DNA of 64,000 nucleotides from Alentia gelatinosa. Lineage: Eukaryota; Annelida; Polychaeta; Phyllodocida; Polynoidae. The notes under the pieces were generated by a model. That model had not been told where the DNA came from. It did no database searches and saw only the letters and a program-made list of their open reading frames with translations. Where the stretch lies: positions 4,659,694 to 4,723,693 of the forward strand of contig OX465584.1 of assembly GCA_950022655.1 (NCBI GenBank), read 5' to 3'. Positions 20,452 to 31,610 of this stretch are shown one piece after another. Within the stretch, counting starts at the first letter, position 1. Each line of letters begins with the position of its first letter. The position numbers and the translations under genes are program-made.

Positions 20452-21400
20452 GTTACAGGGGACAGAGCCATTGTTAGTTCATGAAGGATTCACTAGGTGG
20501 CTAGCAGTCTGGCCGGCCCTTTGGGGGGACAGATCTATATTATGGCTCTTTGTTCTAATGAAATTCAATTATCTTTCAATTTTTAACCATGGTTCCCTTG
20601 ACTCTCTACACCCATCCCAGAGCATGATGAAATAATGATTAAACCCGGACATGATGTTTTTCACATGGAACACTTAATATACATATGTAAGCAAGGCTAG
20701 AGTTGTGACACTTCCCAATAGGCCTTTTTCCGTAGGCCGGTGTCGCACCTTATCTGCCTAGCTACGCCACGGCTGAAGCCAAACATTCACTTGGCAACGT
20801 ATTCTTTAGCATTGGATCTATCAGTATATGAGCGTAATACGTTCATAAGACCCATGTATCTTATTTTCAGAGAAATAACAATGATTTTATCGTATTCTAT
20901 GGTATTCCAGCTACAATTTGATGTATCATACATGCATATCACCTCCATGATACTTTAGATATAGCTTAGATAACACAGGGACACCAAAACTGCATACACA
21001 CTAATACATTGGCAGTCCTAGCTATAATATGCTTATTTTTCTCCAAGTTAAAACCAAGATGATTATCAACTATAAAGTTTAGACAACCCAGACTCGTTGA
21101 TACAATATCCTAGTTTGTTCCAGCAATTTAATCTATGAAAAAACAACACTCCTGTAATCACACCCACCGTTCACACTTTAGGTGTGATTGCTGTGTGTCT
21201 CTATATACATGCTGCCGGACTCCGTCGTGTTTGTCCGAGCGGCCGCGTAACTAGACAGTGGGCCGTTAGGCGGCGCTGAACGGCAACACCTGTATTATTA
21301 CTCACTTCTTTTTCACCTCCATCAGTGAAGAACACCTACTCGGGGGACGTCATGGCAGCCCCCATGGATCATAGTCTATATATATACCCTATAACTGGCT
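20452..21400 (+). repeat. Dispersed repeat, copy interrupted by about 606 bp
   Basis: 20452-20703 and 21310-21400 together match the reverse complement of 1690-2022. The inserted 20704-21309 shows no match there. Within the insert, 20870-20960 resembles 35465-35560 (TATTCCAGCTMCAATTT, then ATACMTGCATAT). No transposase frame and no convincing TIR were seen. Confidence 0.65.
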
Positions 21401-22080
21401 GCCGTCTTTATTGACAACGAATTATTGACCAGTGCCATGGTAAAAGAATGCTATTGTAAACCATAGGGGTCAATAAAGTATCTGTACCCAAAACTAATTA
21501 TAGGAAGTCCCACAGATGCCTGATTGCCTCCTACTTACATTAAATGTCTCATTCAAGACAGTGTGAGAGACTATACGTCAATTATATGTTGATATTGGTA
21601 TTCAATGTGATAATAGGTATAATTAAAGCTAATGAATTATCACGAGTTTAGCCACACTTCTCTTTGAGATAATTTCCATTGATATACTATACAATTAGGT
21701 ATAATAGGTCATTTAGAGTATATATATAGAACGAATTTTTGCAAAAAAAAACATGAATCCTTAGAACTATACAAAAACAGACTTTTACTCTTCTAAAAAA
21801 ACAAACTTTATTGACCCTTAAATGTTTTACCAGTTTATTCTGAGATACGAGTCATTGAACGAGGCAACTTGTCACTTGAATGGGCGTAACGTACTAGTAA
21901 ATATACTTCTAGGGGACGGGTGCATTGTCCTCTAAACCTAGAATTTAAGGGTTCATCATGTGATAGATTATGTATACCCGTGCAAGAATGTCTCATTTAT
22001 ACGCACTAGCAGTATAAATTCCGTTCGGCCGTAGCGTAATAGCGTAATAAGGACATATTACTACCCACCGTACCACAGGA
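21400..22080. other. No feature recognised
   Basis: AT-rich unique-looking sequence; no gene or repeat supported. Confidence 0.35.
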
Positions 22081-22094
22081 CTTGTTCACAATCA

Positions 22095-22430
22095 GAGAAA
22101 AAAATAACAAACAAAATGGCGGACGTTTCCCTTATTTAGAAGTATATGATCCCCCAAACAATACACACGGACCCGAAATCAACGTAAAATAAACAAACAA
22201 ATGGTAAGCATCGTAAAAACATGGCCTACAGACATCATCACACTAGAATACATGAAAGAAAACGCAACCGTCCGTACACTTGAATTCTCGGCAAAAGTTA
22301 CTGTGTGACGTCATCACTGCCGCTCACTCTTCAAGCAGATCTTTTGTGAGAGATGTGCTCAATAATCTCTGCACAAACCCCCAGCTATCACTCTCCATAA
22401 CGACGTTCTGACGTCATCGCGGAGGCGCCA
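22095..22430. promoter_or_regulatory. CpG-richer block with two CRE palindromes
   Basis: TGACGTCA occurs at 22306-22313 and 22409-22416. AAAATGGCGGACG (YY1-like) lies near 22115. The local CpG content exceeds the flanks. No attached coding exon was found on either strand, so the promoter reading is tentative. Confidence 0.25.
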
Positions 22431-22489
22431 CTAAGCGGAACACCGGTGAACTATCCATCAAGGTGAATGTTCGGGGATTTTTAGTACCT

Positions 22490-22693
22490 TACCGTAGTTC
22501 GATACCGTGAGACAGTGAGTTCTAAAATGGCGTTTTAATGATTTTTCGGTATTTATTAATAAGGAGACACAGTGAGCGGGTCTGAATGGAATCTGTTCCT
22601 CGATATTGTGGTTAAAAATAGTCCCCTCGTTCTTCGAACTCGGGGAGTATTTCCGACCACAATATCGAGGAACAGATTCCATTCAGTCACACT
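22490..22693 (-). mobile_element. Variable-stem hairpin element F2, copy c
   Basis: The outer frame ATGGCGTTTTAATGATTTTT and GGTATTTATTAATAAGGAGA is the reverse complement of the frame right of copies b and d. The hairpin 22567-22693 has arms GTCTGAATGGAATCTGTTCC then TCGATATTGTGGT and their complement. The tip is CCCCTCGTTCTTCGAACTCG. The stem is unrelated in sequence to the other copies. Confidence 0.8.
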
Positions 22694-23119
22694 AACCATA
22701 TCTCTCTATAATACGCCATATTTCTATAGATAGAAAAATATCATTCTGTGCAAATTTCAAATTTATTGATACATTATTTCTTAATGTTTTTTTCATAATG
22801 CAAATGATGACTTGAGGCATCATTTGCCACCTGCTGGTTGATGCCTTAAGGCATCATATGCCCTTAGATGGCGAAGGCAGGGATCGTCCCACATATCGCC
22901 CATCAATGAAGAGCTCTTATCAGACAGGCATATTACCGTTTATACATTATTAGACCTCTGAACAGAAGGCTGCTGTCTAGCAGCAGAGAATGCTGGAAAA
23001 CTCGACCGGAAACAAACTCGCCCCTTATAAAACTCGTTCCATGACGAACTCGATCTGTTAGAAGAACTCGACCCTTTGAATGTTGCGTGGTATGAAGCCT
23101 GATGCCCATCTACTGATTA

Positions 23120-23535
23120 AGTGTTTAACGATTAGTTCGCAAATCGTATAGGAATCGGTAAATGTTGCAGGCAAATTACGTAACCCAATCAAGCGCCATT
23201 TACCAACGTTCCGTTGTTGGCGACTACATTTATCAACATGTTGATAAACTTTTTGCCACCCACTTTAGGCCATAGAAACCAGCACTTGTCGGCCACAAAA
23301 GACATCTGAAGGAGGTAGTTCACTAATCGGTGGGTCATCCTTGCCTAGCTGTCCTACATCTACCGACTACGGCCGACTCCGTTAGGATGCCTTGTCTGAG
23401 GCAGATTACCGTCCGTTTGTCGCCGACAAAGGTACATAAATGTGCCAAAATCGGTAGATGTGTATTGGGCTTTAGCTCGGCTGTCGCTTCGGTCATATCA
23501 CTCCACATCAAAGTCGGGAGATCGATGACTTTAAC
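23120..23535. mobile_element. Diverged T1 MITE plus F1 tail fragment
   Basis: The right end AATCGGTAGATGTGTATTGG then GCTTTA resembles the T1 end, and TTTGTCGCCGACAAAGGTAC near 23417 matches the T1 interior at 63530-63548. The following 23475-23530 (CATATCACTCCACATCAAAG) matches the tail of F1 copy i, so an F1 right arm lies next to it. Confidence 0.5.
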
Positions 23536-23539
23536 AATA

Positions 23540-24225
23540 CCACTACATACTTTCATCCAATGTATTTTTACCACCCACTCACATCCTTTCATTTCAACTC
23601 TAAGTCTTTTCTTGCCGCAATCTTATTTTATGTACTCAACTTAAGATATTATAAAATATTTGTATTTCATTTTATCTCAATATTTTCATTCTTCATTTAA
23701 ATTAGAAAATTTTGAATATTTAATTATCTCATAAAGATTAATCAAGAGTGATAACGTAATTTTACCAGATAAAAACAGATTTATTCAATTAATATTAATT
23801 CATTTTATTGATGATAAACGGATGAGATACAGGCATCTATATCAATGAAATGATTCATATCAAAACTAAACGTTTCAATAAAATGATCTTACTTCAATTT
23901 TTTACATTGTTTAATGATTCATTTCAAAACTCAACGTGTTTCGATAAATTAATCTATCTTCAATTTTTTACTCAAACCACACTGTTTCTCGTTTGTGGGA
24001 TGTGGGATATAGTAATGACGTACATGGAACAGACGATAAAATTACCAGTTTATTCATAAAACATCTGAACAAATATCTAAATCGAAGCAGTCTAGCCATA
24101 AAAAGACAGGCGTTACAAAGAAAAAATATGTAGAGAATTTATGTGGGGGAAACTGAACTTTTGGACCCGCCACCTATGGGATGTATAAAAAGAACAGTAA
24201 TGTCCAGGGTTCCAGATACACTAGA
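23540..24225. other. AT-rich, no gene
   Basis: Very AT-rich. A roughly 70-bp imperfect tandem (CATATCAAAACTAAACGTTT versus CATTTCAAAACTCAACGTGT) lies at 23850-23965. Nothing else recognised. Confidence 0.4.
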
Positions 24226-24228
24226 ATT

Positions 24229-24395
24229 ACTTTGTCACAAACTAGTCCATGCGAAGTTTGTCTCGTAACTTTCTCAAAAGCTATACGTCTGTTATGAAGG
24301 GTTCTGATGCTGAGTTCTGTAAGTCTATTGTATCCTGTTGTCCATGCGCACCTGCCGGTGGTATGAGACGTCATTGGGTCATTCAGTGGTGAATG
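24229..24395 (-). pseudogene. Possible LINE RT fragment
   Basis: The minus strand reads CAWTTGYNRLTELSIRTLHN then RRIAFEKV. This resembles the thumb-region pattern R-L-x-x-L-x-I-x-T-L-x-x-RR of non-LTR reverse transcriptases. It is only about 55 residues long and without other motifs, so the call is weak. Confidence 0.35.
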
Positions 24396-24594
24396 CTAAT
24401 TGTGTGTATCGTATAGCTGCTCCATCCTGCTCCGAGCAGCTCCTCGTTATAATGGCCCTCTGTCTGATGATATTCCTTCTAATAAGCCCTTACTAATGGC
24501 CATCTCGTGTTCCCTCTATTCAATAGTGTGACATCTCCTATACAGAGAATCAAATCAATACGCAAGAACTGGTATTGAACAACAACTAATATCT

Positions 24595-24825
24595 AGGTAC
24601 CTATTTCTAGTTAAGATCCACAACTTATTTATAAGCACCTATCTCTGGTTAATATCCATATCTCATATATAGGCACCTCTCTCTAGCTAAAATACACATC
24701 ACAAATGTAGGCATCTATCTCTGGTTAATATCCATATCTCATATATAAGCACCTATCTATAGCTGAAATCCACATCACAAATGTAGGCACCTCTCTCTAG
24801 TTAAGATCCATATTTCGTATATAGG
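24595..24825. repeat. 38-bp minisatellite, 6 copies in alternating order
   Basis: Units begin AGGCACCTCTCTCTAG or AAGCACCTATCTCTGG. Two unit types (CATATCTCATATAT-ending and CACATCACAAATGT-ending) alternate, giving a 76-bp higher-order period. Confidence 0.85.
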
Positions 24826-24829
24826 CTAT

Positions 24830-26260
24830 AAATGTGTAGGTCTTTCCAATATATCACCCATGGTATAAGTTTAGCCATAGAAAATATATTAAAAAAAATA
24901 TATGCAACGATCACCCATACAAAGGGACAATACTACGCCATGGTCGTGGCAGAGTGATGTGAAATGACGTCATAATGGACTGGCAAATCAGCGGCCTAGA
25001 TTTGGGAAAATAAGCACAACATCAACATATAGATTCATATGTTCCTAACTGGATTTTCAAAGTAATTTGAATTATTCTAATATTGCGAAGCTTTTCTAAT
25101 GCCTGTGAAAGGGGTGAGATAAATCAAGAACTGCACTCAAATATTAATACAAACAATACACCATTTGTTTGGATGCAACAAAATCATCACTCTGCTTTGC
25201 CTCGATGATTATAGCGATGCAGCCAAACTCATGGAATATTGTCTATTCATAAAACTTGATGCATTCACCCTTAACTTGGCATGTATGTATAATGAAGTTA
25301 ATTGGGTAAATGTTGTACTGTTGTGGGGCCATATAGGATGTTACATAAGACCTGGGAACAGCTCTCAAGATAATTGCACAAAGATCCTAAATTTCTCATT
25401 GACAAGTACCTTATCTCTGGTATTATTGTCGTAGATCTGCTTGCTGTGAATTGACCTCAGATGCAAGGTAACCACACTCATCTAAGGCTAGAGGTACTTA
25501 TGACAAACGATGAAATCTTATTAATCCATTTTAATAACTGAATTCTTTCACGAAGCAATGATCAATTAAGCACATATTTCAGTAAACATTCAGATACAAA
25601 CCACCTTCAATAATAAACATCAATGATATTTATACACTCCAGGTTTGTTCCTTTCAAATTCACATAATATTCAAATCGTCCCAGTAATTGCATTCCAAGG
25701 AATTTTAATAAACTCATCCGTCTATCATTTCATCACACCACATAATCACCTATCTGATCATAACACTTCCATTGTTTTCGTGTTTCATCGTTCCATCATT
25801 CTACTCTGTCCTGTATTTAGGCCTACAATTCAGATTCTCAAATCCTTCTCACTTATAATCCAATCTGATGTAAGTCCTTTCTCTGTTCACAGAGTGTTGA
25901 GAGTTCTGGTATGTTCACTCTGTGTACTCTCCCTATGAGAGTCAGTTCTAGGAATGTCAGTTTTCGAAGCACTCCCAGAGTAGAACTGAATTTGTGCGAT
26001 CACTTTATCACAAGGCGACCTCACTCCAGGTAGACTGAGGCCTCCGGTGCCTACTGTGCGGTCTAATTCCTGGGGAGCAGTGGATAGCGCAGACAGCACC
26101 GAGGTATACACCTCTGTTTCAACGTCAGAGTATCACATGATCAGCCACTCATAAAGAATACCTCTAATGAATATACCTTACCACCACTACGGTATCACCA
26201 TTTCTTACTTTGTTCATACTTTCCTAATTCACTGAACTAGGTTCACATTAGCTAATACCT
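24830..26260. other. No gene recognised
   Basis: No coding exon is supported. A single F1-like box (GGGGTGAGATAAATC) lies at 25110-25125. The stretch 26172-26240 (ACCACTACGGTATCACC and downstream) matches 30193-30250. Confidence 0.4.
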
Positions 26261-26261
26261 A

Positions 26262-26570
26262 TTATCCTACCCCTAATAAAAACTCCATAGGCTTAACATT
26301 GGGTCACTGTATTTGGTCTGGAGTTCAGAAAAATGAAAAATATCGCTCAAGTGGGATACACTTGACAAATGATTTCATTTGTTAATGTAGAAGTAATTCA
26401 GACGGGCGGGGTAGGATAAATTCTAAACCAAACTCGAGTTAGTCGTGTTATTGTTTATCGCACTCCGGCAAGATCGCGTATTACTGCTCTCGGCTTCGCC
26501 TTGCGCAGTAATATGCGATCTTGCCATTGTGCGATAAACAACAACACAACTAACTCTTGTTTGGTTTCTC
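26262..26570 (+). mobile_element. Composite foldback element F1, copy iii
   Basis: Head TTATCCTACCCCTAATAAAA, core GGCTTAACATTGGGTCACTG, closing box GGGGTAGGATAAAT at 26409-26422. The tail hairpin has about 60-bp arms (AAACCAAACTCGAGTTAGTC through ATTACTGC) and the loop CTCGGCTTCGCCTTGC. About 93% identical to copy iv at 60381. Confidence 0.8.
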
Positions 26571-26961
26571 AATATTATTTACGAAAACCTAAGTAATTTT
26601 CATACAAGCACGTAGTGCAATGTAGCTTGTGTGCATAGCGATCAGCAAATACCTTTTCCCTGATTTCTTATCTCTGCTTGGCACTCATGGTATATATATT
26701 TTTTTCTTTGGTCAAGATTTCGTCATTGGTTCTGATATACAGTATATATGATGCTTGTAAGTTCTGGCCCTTCAAGGGACCAAATATGTCAAGCAGCAGT
26801 GGGTCAAGGAGATTCTTGGTGATTGGTCTTGTTTTCCTGGGCACTCCTCTAGTTCACTGTACCTTACCAATTTCACAGAGCTGGCACATAAATAATGAAG
26901 GGTTAGGTTCATGCAGCAAACTCGGGGTCTATGTAACCTCTCTAATATCTAGTACATTGTA

Positions 26962-27472
26962 CAGTAGAACCCCGCCTAACGGACACCCCGCGTAAGCGGA
27001 CACCCCGCGTTAGCGGACACTTTTGCTCGGAACGGAATTTTTTCCCTCTATTAGATGTTTATTTTAACCTCGCGTAAGCGGACACCTCGTGTAAGCGGAC
27101 ACCCCGCGTAAGCGGACACCCCGCGTAAGCGGACAGTTATTTCGGTACGAAAAGGCCTAAAACCCTGTGTAAGCGGCCACCTCCAACGGACACCCTACCA
27201 AAAATAGATTAATCTGTCCTTTTTATCAGTGTGTGTGAGTACATTCATAGAAAATCCATTTTGTAATTCAATGTTTAATAGCTTCGGACCCAATGAAGAT
27301 ATCAGAAAATGGATTTCAGATCTATTATCACCTCTGTCTCCCCTATTCATCGGTATATAACACACTTATATTGGGCTGGAGGAAACTTGAAAACCCCGCG
27401 TAAGCGGTCGACCCGCGTAAGCGGACACTTTGGCCCGGAACGGAGGGTGTCCGCTTACGCGGGGTTTTACTG
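26962..27472. mobile_element. pogo/Tigger-like MITE
   Basis: The left end CAGTAGAACCCCGCCTAACG and the inverse of the right end (CGCGGGGTTTTACTG) match the CAGTARAACCCC-type TIRs of pogo/Tigger (Tc1-mariner superfamily). TA flanks each side (26960-26961, 27473-27474). The TIR-like word CCCCGCGTAAGCGGACA is repeated in both halves. No transposase. Confidence 0.88.
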
Positions 27473-27479
27473 TATATAC

Positions 27480-28255
27480 CATTACTATCTGTACATAAGC
27501 ATATAAGAGGAACTACAACCCAATGATGGCCCTGGAGCCTACTGAAAATAGGGTGTTTTCACCCTAGTATATCACTCCAGAATTAAGATAACTTTAAAAG
27601 AAAAAATTCAAATATCTTACCTTTAGGCAACGTATCTGAATGTATTTTCCACCGCATCTGTTTTTGTCTATGTGTTTTGCAACCTTTGACCGGTATGTGG
27701 AGGAATGCCCATGGGTGAATGTACCATGCCATTATGCTTAACTGAATAAAAAAAAAACATAAAAAAACAACCACTCAACAAGATTAAATACAGGGATTGG
27801 CAAACATTTCTATAATGATTTCTGCCTGGAATAAAAAGGAGGCGGGATAATATTGCCCTTTGACGGGTGTGACCAGCCCCAGGCTAGACTATAGCGGAAT
27901 TCCCTTTACTTTCTGGCTAGACGACTACTACAAATACTTACCCTGAGGAAGTCTTTTAGAACACCAGGTATACGAGTTAGTGTTGTGTCCTTTAGGTGAA
28001 GACCCACCTATTACTACACTTTTTCTTTATAATCAGGTCAAAAGGTTACATTCACCTTGCATAGGCGTTCTTCCATTTATGGATATTTTTCTACATATTA
28101 CTACTTATTATTGTTTATAACAATTCATAATTGTTATAAACCAATAATTTTTTTAAATCAATAATATGTCGATATTAACAATTAGGTTATATTAATATAT
28201 ACAGATAAATACAAACACAATATTGCCTGGTTTCAGATACAAGCGGCCGTATGCT
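27480..28255. other. No gene recognised
   Basis: AT-rich sequence; no exon or repeat pair identified. Confidence 0.35.
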
Positions 28256-28261
28256 CTGAGG

Positions 28262-28355
28262 AGTTGACGCGCAGTAATATTAGGAAACATCCTTACTGTG
28301 GACAAAACAATTCCTGTTCGAGGTCAGTCGACGATTCCATACTGCCTGACGCCAT
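28262..28355 (+). mobile_element. F2 hairpin, left half only
   Basis: CCTTACTGTGGACAAAACAA, GTTCGAGGTCAGTCG and TGCCTGACGCCATA match the left arm and half loop of copy a (18971-19035). The right arm is missing. Confidence 0.6.
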
Positions 28356-28363
28356 AACAACAG

Positions 28364-29138
28364 TTGGATCGCCAGCAATGCCAATTCGACATTCTGATGG
28401 CGCGAAGGGACGCCATGACAGTTGGTACTCCCGCGATCGTCAATCCCGCAATCGTCACTCCTCCAGCCATGTCGGTATCGTCTCCAGCAACCGCAGCCCC
28501 TGAAAGTCCTCCATCGTGGTTTCAGATGTTTCGCTCCAACTACATCAGCAAATCGTGCCTTCAGTGCGGTGCCCGCTACCGCCACTACCGACTCCGCTAC
28601 TGCACACCCTGGACCTGCCACAGCCTAGTGTTGTCATCAAAAACGTAAGAGATTTGATAAATTTTATCCCGAGCTGGATTATTTGATCGATGCTGTGAAG
28701 GATCGCACAATTGACGATGTGATCAGTGCAAACCTCCCACTCATGGAATCCATGTTAGCCAGAGGAGAATCCCAGGTACAAGCTTACATCAAGCATGTCC
28801 ATTTTTTATGTGATAAACGTAAGATCCATACGTCTGCATCACTCGTGAAGTATGACATATCAGTACGGGAACGTGCCGAAGCCTTGGGGATATCCCGTGT
28901 CTGAGTACACGAGTACATCCAATGACATCTGGGTATCGATAGTGTCAGCGCGCCACAGAACCACAAGCCGGAGAAGAAATTGTCTTCGTCCGTCAATCGC
29001 CCCAATCTCCCTTTTGACTTTTGTTGGGCATTCCACAAAGGCAAGGTCTGCCAGAAAGGCGCATCCTGTCCTTTAAAACATGTCTGCACGTGTGGCGGAA
29101 GCCATAAGATCTCTGATTGTCCAAAAAACAGCAGATAG
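28364..29138 (+). pseudogene. Gag-like protein of a tyrosine-recombinase retrotransposon, degenerate
   Basis: One reading frame holds an Ala/Thr/Pro-rich N-terminal part, then DKFYPELDYLIDAVKDRTID and a helical region (VKYDISVRERAEALG), and ends in a zinc-knuckle-like motif with C-x3-H-x4-C-x5-C-x4-H-x-C-x-CGG-x-H-x4-C near 29017-29128. This cysteine/histidine pattern with CGG-x-H is common in Gag proteins of DIRS/Ngaro-like elements. In-frame stops near 28619, 28902 and 28920 show it is inactive. It is followed by a pol relic in the same orientation, as expected. Confidence 0.6.
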
Positions 29139-29282
29139 GATGCGGACATTCCTTCCCCGCATGCTAACCGCAGCCATTGCGGAAAAGGAACAGGAATTGA
29201 ACTAACCTCAAACCAAACTCTACCTGTCATCCATGTTTCTTTGGTTTTTCCTCACGCTCTTTTGGTGTTGATCATAAGTTGA

Positions 29283-30183
29283 AACTTTGTTTTTGATTCT
29301 GTATGTATTGATGTCTTCGACACGAACCTAGATGTTTTGGTTAGAGAGTATCATGAATCTTTCTTGTCCTTACCGTGTTTACATAGTAGTGATATGAATG
29401 TTGGTCCGGTCACCAGCTTCAGCCATAGCGGCTGGTACCCAGCAGACTATGATGATACTGAGCTGGATAAATGGGTAACAAGCTTTGACAAACCAGCGGA
29501 TGACGTCTATTTTGATTACTTGCAGGTACCCGCTTCAGGTTTCCAAGATGGCGGACCTTACTTCCGGTTTGCGGATTCAACAGAAGTTGATGATGGTTTT
29601 TCAGGTTTTGCTCAAAATTCTGATAATATGGAAAGCTATTTTTCAGATGACAACTTTGTTTTTGATAGTTCTACCCCTGTACATAACTTTTGTCCCGCTG
29701 GTTCACGCTGTTCTCATGATTTGGACAGTTTTCCGGTCCAGCTCAACCCCTGTAACATCTTCAAGGAGGCGTATTGTCACTATAGTGATGCAGACCCAAA
29801 CGCTGATTATATTTTTTCTGCTGCCAGTGAAGGGGTACATATTGTTGATAATTGTTTTGTAAATAATTATGATTGTGATAATTATTTATCGGGCTCAGAT
29901 GGATAACATTGTACATAATGAACTTTTGGAGGGGAAGCTAGGTCTGGTTAATTATAAACCAACATGTATTCATTCCTTAGGAGCAGTTACCTAAGCCAAT
30001 GGAAAACTCAGACCTATCACACCTATGTAGCAGACCAGCTGGCATCAGTATTAATAATTCTATGGACTCAACATGTGACAGTTTTTCCTATATTTCTCTG
30101 AATGATGTAACAAATAATCTTAATCAGGGTGACTTCATGTGTGTGGTTGATATCAAATCTGCTTACAGATCCATAGAATGCAA
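29283..30183 (+). pseudogene. Retrotransposon pol N-terminus and reverse transcriptase start, truncated
   Basis: The frame is open from about 29283 to 29906. It is acidic, and its C-terminal part ends SEGVHIVDNCF and NYDCDNYLS, which aligns with GFPIVDKDF and NYDSILLPE in the element at 63710-64000. After a frameshift near 29890 the RT start follows (IHSLGAVT, stop, ANGKLRPIT). After another shift come INNSMDS and CVVDIKSAYRSI, the first catalytic-Asp motif of the RT palm. Homology stops near 30183, where a different repeat begins. The YxDD motif, RNase H and recombinase are absent. Confidence 0.65.
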
Positions 30184-30185
30184 AT

Positions 30186-30250
30186 ACCTTTCCACCACTA
30201 TGGTATCCTATCACCGCTTCTTACTTCATTCACACTTTCCTGATTTACAC
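30186..30250 (+). repeat. Short dispersed repeat shared with 26172-26240
   Basis: CCACCACTATGGTATCC and ACTTCATTCACACTTTCCTG match the other copy with scattered changes. It marks the point where the pol relic is cut. Confidence 0.5.
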
Positions 30251-30266
30251 TATTGTATTGTGTGTG

Positions 30267-30267
<1 letters not shown>

Positions 30268-30340
<73 letters not shown>
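30268..30340. repeat. (TA)n microsatellite
   Basis: About 35 TA dinucleotides, directly before the tandem duplication at 30354. Confidence 0.98.
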
Positions 30341-30346
<6 letters not shown>

Positions 30347-30353
30347 TCACAAC

Positions 30354-31610
30354 AAATATTAATAGATGGAATAATAATGGAATAATTGTGACAAAGGCGT
30401 GTATGGCGGAAAATATGAAATAACAGGGTTTATTAAACAACTACAGTGGGACAAACCCCAGTCCTACACATCAAGAAATACATTTCTAAAGATAGAATAA
30501 AAACTTACACACCAAGGTAAGATTAAATTGTCTGCTCAGGTGAGCAGAAACGAGCGGAATGTTATTTATAAATGATAAACGTCACCAAGTCAACTCTGGT
30601 TACCGCGTCAGGTTACCGGGTTACCTAGAAAAATATATGTGACGCCAAACAACAAGTAGGTTCCGCAGTGAATAATACTGTAGCATGTATTGGTTGATAA
30701 TTTATATTTATATAAACGGTGTTATATAATGATATATAAATCATTACTTCCAGTTAGATAAAAATGATATAAGATTATTGTATGTACATATATATGGGAG
30801 AAATAAACCCACGCTAGAGAAGGTTTATTCTGAGTATAAAAGGGACAAGTACATCTACAGTTTCTGACGCTAGAGGGACCAATTCTTCAGCTATCCTGGG
30901 ACCTGTTTTTAAAACTAAGAACGACGAAAGAATTGGTCCTATCGTGGTCCTTGATGCATTCTCATTACCTAAAGTGATCCGTCTTTATGGAGGACATTCC
31001 TACACAACGATCAAGAAAATATCTTTATTTTGAGTGTTTTAAAAAATCTCAATCGTGATCCACATCATCCATAGGCCTGTCCTACCTCTATTATCGGTCT
31101 TATTGGAAGACAACCCCAGGGGGTGTCGTACCAGTACTTTGATTACCAGAATTAAGTAACTTAGCTATTCTCAGCTCAAAATGGCAGCTTAAAGTGTGAT
31201 TTGATTACATAATTGTATTTACCTATGCATAAATCTATTGTACAGGTACAAAGAATGCTTATTTGTAAAGTGGTATTTCATTGTCCTCCACCAAGACCTT
31301 TCCTCCATGAGGATTATCTTTGATCATTGACTAAAGACAATCCTAGTGGAGAACAAGTCTATGTCATGTGACTTTAAAACTCAATCTGATTGGTCGTCCA
31401 CTAGGACATGTCTTCAACTATGACCAAAAAGGCGTGAACGATCAAGATTTGATCATTTCTGTAGGACCATGTTTAAAATACGGACTCCATCTGAGACCTC
31501 CAGTTTTAATTAAAATCATAATTAATATATTTCCGATAGTTCCAATGAATCAAATAGCTTTTATTTGTTATTTTCAATCACCCACGATACCCCTAGACGT
31601 GTCCCCAGCC
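30354..31610. repeat. Tandem duplication, copy 1 (1,257 bp)
   Basis: It begins AAATATTAATAGATGG and ends GACGTGTCCCCAGCC. The next 1,257 bp repeat it with only a handful of differences (for example AATTGTCTG/AAATGTCTG, TATTATCGG/TATCATCGG). The left end resembles the start of the element at 33183 (GGGTTTATTAAACA versus AGGCTTTATTCAGG, GGTAAGATTAAA versus GGTAAGACTAAA). No coding call. Confidence 0.95.

Noticed and set aside
30198..30440. Tyr/Ile-repeat open frames on both strands
   Set aside because: They are translations of the (TA)n microsatellite.
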